Shown: piece after piece, positions 5,987 through 11,620 of the stretch
Numbering within the stretch: the first letter of the stretch is position 1
How the letters are laid out: every line of letters begins with the position of its first letter
DNA from: an uncultured Porphyromonadaceae bacterium
Lineage (GTDB): Bacteria; Bacteroidota; Bacteroidia; Bacteroidales; Muribaculaceae
Length of the DNA stretch: 11,620 nt
Direction: 5' to 3'
Assembly: GCA_938027385.1 (NCBI GenBank)
Contig: CALJBF010000058.1
Coordinates: 1-11,620, forward strand
Program-made: the position numbers and the translations under genes
Notes under the pieces: generated by a model
What the model was told of the DNA's origin: nothing
Seen by the model: the letters and a program-made list of their open reading frames with translations, nothing else
The model's database searches: none

Positions 5987-6610
5987 TCAGAGATCAACAA
6001 GCATCGAGGCGGCCGTGTCGTCGGCAACCTTGTCGCCCCTGGTCTGGCGTATGATCTCTATGGCGAACGGCAGGGTAGTGCCGGGGCCTTCCGATGTTAT
6101 GAGGCCCGGTTCGCTTACCACCTTTGCCTTGATGTATGTGCCTCCGTTGGCGTTGATGGCGTCACCCAGGCCGGGATAGCAGGTTGCTTTCTTCCCTTTG
6201 AGAATGCCTGTCGGAGCCAGAACCACCGCCGGTCCGGCGCATATTGAGGCGATACGTCCGCCACGGGCATGATGTGTCTGCAACATGTCGTTCACTTTTT
6301 TTGAGGCGTGCAGGTTCGGTGCGCCGGGCACGCCACCGGGTACAATCAGCCAGTCGGCGTCAGACGTGTCGACATCGGCCATCAGCACATCGGCCTTTAT
6401 GGTCTGGCCGGCGGCTCCCTTTATTTCGAGTGTCGTGTCTACGGCCACAGCCACCACGGAAATTTCGGCACGCCGCAGAGCGTCGATGGTAGCCATGGCC
6501 TCAATCTCCTCCACACCAGGTGCGAGGAAGATGTATGATTTCTTTGCATCCATATTAAATATTGAAAGTAAAACGGCCGCTGCTGCGGCCAAAGTGAGTC
6601 GTAATTTCAT
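5987..6610 (-). CDS. DJ-1/PfpI (YajL-like) family protein with hydrophobic N-terminal extension
   Basis: DJ-1/YajL proteins are linked to oxidative-stress protection; protein or glyoxal deglycase activity has been claimed and disputed. Residues 25-207 cover the whole domain: FLAPGVEEIEA with the conserved acidic residue (Glu34/Glu35), VPGGVPGAPNL, the nucleophile elbow ASICAGP with Cys124, and TSEGPGTTLPFA near the end. From ATG 6610 the protein has 207 residues and opens MKLRLTLAAAAAVLLSIF, a positively charged start plus hydrophobic core like a signal peptide or membrane anchor, but without a clean AxA cleavage site. A second Met at 6553 would give a standard 188-residue cytosolic protein. 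The frame can also be opened at GTG 6637. I prefer 6610 but with limited certainty. No TAnnTTTG box is visible upstream. Confidence 0.92.
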   Translation of the reverse strand: MKLRLTLAAAAAVLLSIFNMDAKKSYIFLAPGVEEIEAMATIDALRRAEISVVAVAVDTTLEIKGAAGQTIKADVLMADVDTSDADWLIVPGGVPGAPNLHASKKVNDMLQTHHARGGRIASICAGPAVVLAPTGILKGKKATCYPGLGDAINANGGTYIKAKVVSEPGLITSEGPGTTLPFAIEIIRQTRGDKVADDTAASMLVDL

Positions 6611-6665
6611 TTCATATCCACTATATTGATTTAACACCCGAGACGCCTCTGGGTTCGTAACGGTT

Positions 6666-6680
6666 ACCGGTTTGACCGGT
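6666..6680. promoter_or_regulatory. ACCGGT inverted repeat, operator candidate between the DJ-1 and amylase-like genes
   Basis: ACCGGTTTGACCGGT consists of two ACCGGT palindromes around TTG, together an inverted repeat. A second, smaller inverted repeat, GTAAC-G-GTTAC (6657-6667), overlaps its left end. The site lies 17 bp upstream of the -33 element of the amylase-like gene and 55 bp upstream of the DJ-1 start, a good place for a regulator of either gene. The protein that would bind it is unknown. Confidence 0.35.
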
Positions 6681-6697
6681 GTGGTTAAAAATCAGTA

Positions 6698-6728
6698 TTG
6701 CGCAGGGGGTGACACTTGGGTAACTTTG
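6698..6728 (+). promoter_or_regulatory. Promoter of the MalS-like gene (TTG-N20-TAACTTTG)
   Basis: TTG (6698-6700) and TAACTTTG (6721-6728) with a 20-bp spacer match the Bacteroidota consensus closely. Transcription would begin near 6735, which places the in-frame TTG at 6716 upstream of the transcript and settles ATG 6743 as the start. The leader is only about 8-10 nt. Confidence 0.7.
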
Positions 6729-6742
6729 TGCCAAAAAAAGCC

Positions 6743-8458
6743 ATGAAAGGAAAGATTGTGATTCCATGTATTCTTGCCGCCGCGGCAGTGATGCAGGCGT
6801 TTCCGGCTCCCGCCCCCGATGATTTCGACTGGGGCGGCTCCACAGTGTATTTCGTGATAACCGACCGTTTCTGCAACGGCGATTCAACCAACGATGTCAA
6901 CTACGGCCGTGTGACCGACTACGGCTCCGAGCGGCTTAATGCCGCCACATTCCATGGCGGTGACTTCAAGGGTATGCTGCAGAAAGCCCGTGAAGGGTAT
7001 TTCACCGACCTGGGCGTGGATGTTGTGTGGATGACCGATGTCTACGAGCAGATTCACGGCTGGATGTCGGGGAGCGGTCCGGTAAACGACTTCCCGCATT
7101 ATGGCTATCATGGCTATTACCCGCTTGACTATACCCAGATTGACAAGAATTACGGCACGGTAGCCGAGTTCCGCGAACTGGTCGATACCCTGCACGCGCA
7201 GGGAATCCGTGTGATGCTTGGCGCCAATCTGAACGACCCGGGCTATCCGACACTTCTCGACGCCGTGCAGTTCTGTTTTGCCGACACGGGTCTGACCGAG
7301 GCAGAGGCCGCCGAACACCGCCGCGACTGGAGCTATGACAGTTTCTTTGCCGGACGCCTCGGCTGGAACGGATGGTATGACCGCGGCTGGGTGCGCATGC
7401 CCGATGAGAACTGGGATGAGAACAACCCCCTTGAGGCCACTCTTTACGGCATGCCCGACTTCAAGGACGAGAGCGACACTCCGGTGACCATACCCGCTTT
7501 CCTGCACTGGAAATGGAAAGGCGAGGGGAGCCGTAACGACGCCTGGGGCAACCCGTCGGCACGCACGCTGAGGCATGACCGCAAGTGGAGTCCGATGCAG
7601 TACGTGATGGCGTGGATAGCGTCGTGGGTAGAGGAGTTCGGTATCGACGGTTTCAGGTGCGACATCGTGGAGAATGTGCGCCTCGACCGCTGGAAAGAGC
7701 TTAGCGACGCATGCAACAATGCCCTCGACCGCTGGCGCACGGCACATCCTGATGACCCTGCCGCATCGTGGCGCGACCGGTTTTATTTCACCGGCGATTA
7801 CGACGGCGCGTCAATTGACTATAAACCTGATTACGCCGGCGCCGGATTCTCGAGCCTCGTGAACTTCTATTTTCCGAAACGCGGCGACCTCGATGCCATA
7901 GTGAACACCTGGCAGGCTTACGCTGACAGCGTGGCTGCTCACCCCGGGTGGCATCCGTTCAGCTACCTCAACAACTCGTATCACCGCGACGCCGACATGG
8001 ATAACATGGCCGACTGTGCCGTCACTCTTTTGTTTGCGCCCGGTGCCGTGCAGATATTTTATGGCGACGAGACGCGTCGTCCGCTCAGCGACGCTCGTCT
8101 GAATGTCGACAGCAACCAGGCTTTCCGGTCCGACATGAACTGGAACAGTGCCGACACCACGCTGCTTGACCACTTCCGGCGGCTGGGACGGATCCGTAAG
8201 GCGCATCCCGTCATCGGTACCGGCCGACAGACGACTCTCGACACCCACACCTGCGTGCGCCACAATGACACCGATACCGTAATGATCCGTCTTAGCCCCG
8301 AGGCACGGAAACCCATCGTCACCGCCCCGTGGTTCGCCGACGGCACCCTTGTTGAAGAGCTCTACACAGGTCAGAAGGCCCGTGTCGCCGATGGCTGCAT
8401 CACCTTCCCCGCCTATGCGGGCAACGTCGCCGTCATCGCCCGGGCCTCCGGCCGATAG
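6743..8458 (+). CDS. Secreted MalS-like GH13 alpha-amylase homologue with degenerate catalytic motifs
   Basis: The 571-residue protein begins with a signal peptide (MKGKIVIPCILAAAAVMQAF, AxA near 22-24) and no lipobox, so it is probably periplasmic or secreted. The body is a GH13 barrel close to E. coli periplasmic alpha-amylase MalS as I remember it: VYFVITDRFCNGD, TFHGGDFKG, EQIHGW, FPHYGYHGYY, then AVQIFYGDETRRP and SDMNW near the end. Region II is intact (DGFRCDIVE, Arg305 and nucleophile Asp307). The others are not. Region I, normally DVVMNH, reads GANLND (160-165), losing Asp and His. Region III, normally GE, reads GD (Asp352 for the acid/base Glu). Region IV, normally SSHDTR, reads NNSYHR, placing Ser412-Tyr413 where His-Asp belong. 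Ordinary amylase activity is therefore unlikely; glucan binding or altered chemistry is possible. The reading frame is long and undamaged, arguing against recent decay. No sus-type genes adjoin it. Confidence 0.92.
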   Translation: MKGKIVIPCILAAAAVMQAFPAPAPDDFDWGGSTVYFVITDRFCNGDSTNDVNYGRVTDYGSERLNAATFHGGDFKGMLQKAREGYFTDLGVDVVWMTDVYEQIHGWMSGSGPVNDFPHYGYHGYYPLDYTQIDKNYGTVAEFRELVDTLHAQGIRVMLGANLNDPGYPTLLDAVQFCFADTGLTEAEAAEHRRDWSYDSFFAGRLGWNGWYDRGWVRMPDENWDENNPLEATLYGMPDFKDESDTPVTIPAFLHWKWKGEGSRNDAWGNPSARTLRHDRKWSPMQYVMAWIASWVEEFGIDGFRCDIVENVRLDRWKELSDACNNALDRWRTAHPDDPAASWRDRFYFTGDYDGASIDYKPDYAGAGFSSLVNFYFPKRGDLDAIVNTWQAYADSVAAHPGWHPFSYLNNSYHRDADMDNMADCAVTLLFAPGAVQIFYGDETRRPLSDARLNVDSNQAFRSDMNWNSADTTLLDHFRRLGRIRKAHPVIGTGRQTTLDTHTCVRHNDTDTVMIRLSPEARKPIVTAPWFADGTLVEELYTGQKARVADGCITFPAYAGNVAVIARASGR

Positions 8459-8600
8459 TATTTCTCCTGTTGTCTCGCTTGCCTTCTTTCTGTCCTTGTC
8501 TGTTGTCTTTGTCTCTTGGTTTTTGGCGGTTTTTTTGTGGGAGGATTTGCTTTTTTGGGGAAATGGTGCGTAACTTTGTGGGCGGAAAACCGGGGGAGGG
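8459..8600. other. Pyrimidine-rich intergenic tract between the amylase-like gene and the receptor gene
   Basis: From about 8462 to 8537 the plus strand is almost entirely T, C and scattered G, with TTGTCT-like units repeated in 8495-8520 and T-runs near 8520 and 8530. No strong GC stem precedes the T-runs, so an intrinsic terminator is not clear. The receptor promoter begins at 8546. Confidence 0.4.
8546..8578 (+). promoter_or_regulatory. Promoter of the TonB-dependent receptor/DUF4249 pair (TTTG-N21-TAACTTTG)
   Basis: TTTG (8546-8549) and TAACTTTG (8571-8578) are spaced by 21 bp, close to the consensus. The -7 box is identical to that of the amylase-like gene. Transcription would begin near 8584, about 17 nt before ATG 8601. 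Confidence 0.6.
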
Positions 8601-10703
8601 ATGGTAAATTGCTCCTCTGCAACGCAATTTCTGGTGAAAAAGATTTTTGGTTCTATTATTCTGTTGACATCGGGGCTTACCGGGATAGCTTTTGCGGCAG
8701 ATGCCGCAGAGGCTGCTGATTCCGTGGGGCGCCGCGAGCTTGACGAGGTTGTGGTGACCGGTCAGTCGGCGCGCCAGCGCGTGGGCGATGTCACCCTGGG
8801 GGCCGAGAGGCTCGAACTCTCGCGACTGGCGCAGGTGCCGGTGCTTTTCGGCGAGAACGACATAGTGAAATCCATAACCCTTATGCCAGGTGTGCACAGC
8901 GAGAGTCAGGCCGGCGGTTTCGAGGTGCGCGGCGGCAACGCCACGCAGAATCTGGTGACGCTCGACGGCATCACGCTCTATAATCCCTCGCATGTGATGG
9001 GTATCTTCTCCACGTTCAACGACAACGCAATCGGACGTGCCACACTTTACAAAGGCCCGATTCCGGCATTTTACGGCGGAGCAACCTCGTCGGTGCTCGA
9101 GACTGCCCTCGCGCCCGGCGACATGGAGGCATATCACGGCTCGATGACCGTGGGCATCCTCGCCGCCAAAATCAAGGCCGAGGGGCCGGTGATACGGGAC
9201 CGGCTGTCGTTTGCCGTGACGGCGCGCCGTTCATACGTCGACCTGTTTCTGAAGATGATACCACAGTACCGCAGTACGGTGATGAATTTCTATGACATAA
9301 CCGCCAAGGTAAGGTACATACCCCGCGGCGGCGATGTGCTCGACGTATCGTTTTTCCTCGGCCACGACAATCTGGCGGTGGGCGACATAATGGGGATGTA
9401 CTGGGGCAATCTCGGCGCGTCGGCCAACTGGCTTGCGCATTCGGGCGAGAACCTGCGGTTTACCACTACACTCGCGATGAGTCGCTACACGCCACACATG
9501 GTGATGTCGATGATGCAGACCGACCAGCGTCTGCGCGAGTCAATCGGCGACTATAGCCTCAACGAGCGCGTGAGCTGGACCGTGGCAGATGAGCATACCC
9601 TTGAATTCGGCCTTCGGTCAGAGCTGTTCAGGGTAATGTCGGCCGAGTTTGTATATAACGGCACGAAACAGCGCGACGTGCGGTCAGGCTGGCATAACGC
9701 CCTTTGGGCCGCATGGGACGGCGTCTTCGCCGAACGCTGGTCAGTCTCGGCCGGACTGCGTGCCGGAGCGTTCTCGGCGCTCGGCGGCTCGCGGTTCAAC
9801 GAATTTGTGTCGGCCGAAGAGCCCGCGCCCGCTTTCAGGTCAAAGACATATCTTAGCCTTGAGCCGCGCGTTTCACTGAAATATGACATTTCAGGCACCC
9901 ATGCGATAAAGGCCGGTGCAGGTGTGACCACACAGCAGATACATTCCATACGGTCGAGCGCCACGACGTTTCCGTTTGACCGCTATGCGCTGTCGTCGGC
10001 CGGAGTCAAGCCTGAGGAGAGCGTGCTTTACGCGCTTTCATACGGCGGAATGACCGCCGACGGCGCCTTCGACTGGTCGGCCGAGACATATTACAAGGAT
10101 ATCCGCAACGTATATGACTACCGTGACGGGCGCACGATGTTCTCTGAACTGAATCTTGAGAACATCATCCTCGGCGGCCGCGGCCGCAGTTACGGTCTTG
10201 AGCTGATGGCACGCAAGAACACCGGGAGGCTCACCGGATGGGTTTCGTACACGCTGTCGCAGACACAGACACGCATCCCGGGTATCAACGGCGGCAAGTG
10301 GTATGATGCCTCGAACGACCGGCGCCATGACTTTTCGGCCACGGCCATCTACCGGCTCACGCCGCAGTGGACTCTCTCGGGCTCATGGGTGTTCTCATCG
10401 GGGCAGCCGCTCACGGCGCCCGACGTGAAATATGAGCTTTCGGGCACCACTTGCTATTATTATTCGCGGCGCAACGGCTACCGCACACCCTCCACACACC
10501 GGCTCGACCTGTCAGCCACATACACCCATGAGGGGCCCAGGTTCACATACCAGTGGACGATAGGGGTTTACAACGCCTATTGCCGCTACAATCCGTTTGT
10601 TGTCTATTTCGAGGACGACGATACCAAACCCTCAGGCACGCGCGCCGTACAGCAGTCGCTTTTCGGCCTGATTCCCTCCGTGTCATATACATTAAAATTC
10701 TGA
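8601..10703 (+). CDS. TonB-dependent outer-membrane receptor
   Basis: This 700-residue outer-membrane barrel should import a substrate using TonB/ExbBD energy. A signal peptide precedes an AxA site near residues 30-32. LDEVVVTG (47-54) is the TonB-box-like entry to the plug. The plug (about 55-165) shows GFEVRGGNATQNLVTLDGITLYNPSH and ATLYKGPIPAFYGGATSSVLE. The remaining about 530 residues are alternating beta strands ending SVSYTLKF, with the terminal Phe expected for barrel assembly. The N-terminal carboxypeptidase-regulatory-like domain common in Bacteroidota receptors is missing; the mature chain enters the plug almost at once. The stop is 3 nt before the DUF4249 gene, so the two are co-transcribed. 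The partner is DUF4249, not SusD, which gives no support for glycan uptake; the substrate is unknown. Confidence 0.93.
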   Translation: MVNCSSATQFLVKKIFGSIILLTSGLTGIAFAADAAEAADSVGRRELDEVVVTGQSARQRVGDVTLGAERLELSRLAQVPVLFGENDIVKSITLMPGVHSESQAGGFEVRGGNATQNLVTLDGITLYNPSHVMGIFSTFNDNAIGRATLYKGPIPAFYGGATSSVLETALAPGDMEAYHGSMTVGILAAKIKAEGPVIRDRLSFAVTARRSYVDLFLKMIPQYRSTVMNFYDITAKVRYIPRGGDVLDVSFFLGHDNLAVGDIMGMYWGNLGASANWLAHSGENLRFTTTLAMSRYTPHMVMSMMQTDQRLRESIGDYSLNERVSWTVADEHTLEFGLRSELFRVMSAEFVYNGTKQRDVRSGWHNALWAAWDGVFAERWSVSAGLRAGAFSALGGSRFNEFVSAEEPAPAFRSKTYLSLEPRVSLKYDISGTHAIKAGAGVTTQQIHSIRSSATTFPFDRYALSSAGVKPEESVLYALSYGGMTADGAFDWSAETYYKDIRNVYDYRDGRTMFSELNLENIILGGRGRSYGLELMARKNTGRLTGWVSYTLSQTQTRIPGINGGKWYDASNDRRHDFSATAIYRLTPQWTLSGSWVFSSGQPLTAPDVKYELSGTTCYYYSRRNGYRTPSTHRLDLSATYTHEGPRFTYQWTIGVYNAYCRYNPFVVYFEDDDTKPSGTRAVQQSLFGLIPSVSYTLKF

Positions 10704-10706
10704 CTC

Positions 10707-11516
10707 ATGCGCTGTTTAAAGATATTTGCCCCTGCGGCGACCGCCGCGATGATGCTGGTGTCGTGCGAGAAAGAGCTTGACATCAAATACCGCGACATCG
10801 ACCCTATTCCCGTCATAGAGGGCGCTCTGACCACCGGTGGCGCCACTGTGGCGCTGACAATGACCACCCCCATGGACGAACCCATGGACCGCACCCGGCT
10901 CACCGATGCCGCTGTGGAGCTTGCCGATCTTACTTCAGGCGAGATCGTTACGCTCACGCCCGACACCAACGGTGATTATGTGTCTGACATCCCCGGCGTG
11001 CCCGGCCACGACTATCGCCTCACGGTAAGCCGTGCCGGGGCGGTGTACACATCAGAGTGCCGCATGCTTCCGGCACCGGAGATTGCCGGAATGGAGTTCA
11101 ACTGGATAAAGATGCCATACGATCACGTGGCCGTGCTGCAGGTGCTAATTGCCGATGATCCGGCCACTACGGGCGACTGCTACTGGGTGCGGGTTTACCG
11201 CAACGGCGAGATGTACCGCTGGACCTATGTGCGCGACAATCTGGCCGAGGACGGCTATATCGCCGAGGTCATCATGACCTCGCGCCGAGATGTCGATGAA
11301 GAGGATGACGATGAAGTGCTTGTTGACGGCGATGTTGTATCGGCCACTGTGACACGCATCAGCCGTGCGATGTATGATTATCTTGAGGCGATTTCGTCAG
11401 ACAGCAACGGGCCGTCCATGTTCGCGGGTGATTTCTGTCTCGGATATTTCACAGCCGGCGGCATGTCCGGGAGGTCAGTGGTATTCCGTCCCGCCGACAT
11501 CCCCGAATACAAGTGA
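10707..11516 (+). CDS. DUF4249-type lipoprotein, partner of the TonB-dependent receptor
   Basis: The 269-residue protein has a lipoprotein signal peptide (MRCLKIFAPAATAAMMLVSC) with the lipobox cysteine at 20. Glu and Asp follow it (CEKELD), which could serve as a Bacteroidota surface-export signal. After about residue 30 the sequence resembles the DUF4249 family: IPVIEGALTTGG followed by a beta-rich domain (VALTMTTPMD, AAVELADLTSGE, YRLTVSRAGAVYTSE), then a second domain with CYWVRVYRNGE and the ending FTAGGMSGRSVVFRPAD. DUF4249 genes typically sit directly downstream of a TonB-dependent receptor, as here. It probably caps or assists the receptor at the cell surface. An acidic cluster (residues 195-203, DVDEEDDDE) may bind a cation or form a loop. 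Molecular function is not established. Confidence 0.86.
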   Translation: MRCLKIFAPAATAAMMLVSCEKELDIKYRDIDPIPVIEGALTTGGATVALTMTTPMDEPMDRTRLTDAAVELADLTSGEIVTLTPDTNGDYVSDIPGVPGHDYRLTVSRAGAVYTSECRMLPAPEIAGMEFNWIKMPYDHVAVLQVLIADDPATTGDCYWVRVYRNGEMYRWTYVRDNLAEDGYIAEVIMTSRRDVDEEDDDEVLVDGDVVSATVTRISRAMYDYLEAISSDSNGPSMFAGDFCLGYFTAGGMSGRSVVFRPADIPEYK

Positions 11517-11620
11517 AATCCATCTGAATGTATACAATCGCTAAAGGGGCGGGATTTAAAACAGGGGTATTCATTGTAGGGTCGCTACACAATGCTATTA
11601 ACTTAAGGCGCAGTGGCGTC
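11517..11620. other. Terminal intergenic stretch with an imperfect hairpin
   Basis: No reading frame that I can support starts here. An imperfect hairpin lies at 11572-11594: CATT and GTAG pair with CTAC and AATG around a 5-nt loop with a 2-nt bulge. No T-run follows it, so it is at best a weak terminator for the receptor/DUF4249 operon. Confidence 0.3.

Noticed and set aside
5963..5991. TCTGAG/CTCAGA inverted repeat across the convergent stops of the regulator and DJ-1 genes
   Set aside because: The 6-bp stem has a 17-nt loop and no adjacent T-run, so it is too weak to call a bidirectional terminator.
6716..6742. Upstream TTG start for the amylase-like protein
   Set aside because: The -7 box TAACTTTG (6721-6728) lies within this stretch, so it would not be transcribed as coding RNA, and the signal peptide begins properly at ATG 6743.
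6884..7747. Minus-strand open frame of 287 codons inside the amylase-like gene
   Set aside because: The sense strand encodes clear GH13 blocks across the same bases; the antisense product has no recognisable pattern.
1..11620. CRISPR array, tRNA, rRNA, IS element or prophage gene
   Set aside because: I looked for repeat-spacer patterns, cloverleaf-like segments and transposase or integrase motifs and saw none.
11517..11620. Possible mobile-element end at the right edge
   Set aside because: The stretch is AT-richer and has a hairpin, but no transposase frame or terminal repeat is visible in the 104 bases available.

Overview
The window looks like a chromosomal segment of a GC-rich Bacteroidales bacterium (Bacteroidota), possibly of the Muribaculaceae type. 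The evidence for the phylum is threefold. Bacteroidota-restricted families are present (a DUF3127 OB-fold protein and a TonB-dependent receptor paired with a DUF4249 lipoprotein). Several genes are preceded by the Bacteroidota -7 box TAnnTTTG, some with TTG about 20 bp upstream. Clear Shine-Dalgarno sequences are absent. The genus is inference only.

Left part (1-3514, all minus strand): a housekeeping cluster read right to left as DUF3127 protein, ftsY (SRP receptor), rimO (S12 methylthiotransferase) and the first 247 codons of a menF-type isochorismate synthase that leaves the window at base 1. rimO and menF overlap by 7 nt, ftsY and rimO are 13 nt apart, and a stem-loop lies between the DUF3127 gene and ftsY.

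Middle part: 3515-3905 is an AT-rich intergenic region. It carries a minus-strand promoter for the DUF3127 gene, a plus-strand promoter with a perfect 12-bp palindrome in its spacer, a second -7 box, and a short decayed-looking reading frame. It leads into a two-gene type II toxin-antitoxin operon (RHH antitoxin plus YafQ-family RNase, 3906-4420). A maltose/galactoside-type O-acetyltransferase (minus) and a PAS-LuxR regulator (plus) follow, transcribed divergently from -7 boxes only 12 bp apart. A DJ-1/PfpI protein with a hydrophobic N-terminal extension converges on the regulator.

Right part (6698-11516, plus strand): a secreted MalS-like GH13 alpha-amylase homologue has its own promoter. 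It keeps the nucleophile motif but has lost the key residues of the other three catalytic motifs, so it is probably a pseudoenzyme or has changed chemistry. A TonB-dependent receptor and a DUF4249 lipoprotein follow as a tight pair with their own promoter, presumably one outer-membrane uptake system of unknown substrate. The last 104 bases hold no gene that I can recognise.

The strongest unusual signal is the catalytically degenerate amylase. The TA promoter/operator and its upstream frameshifted remnant come next. I did not find a clearly new multi-gene system.
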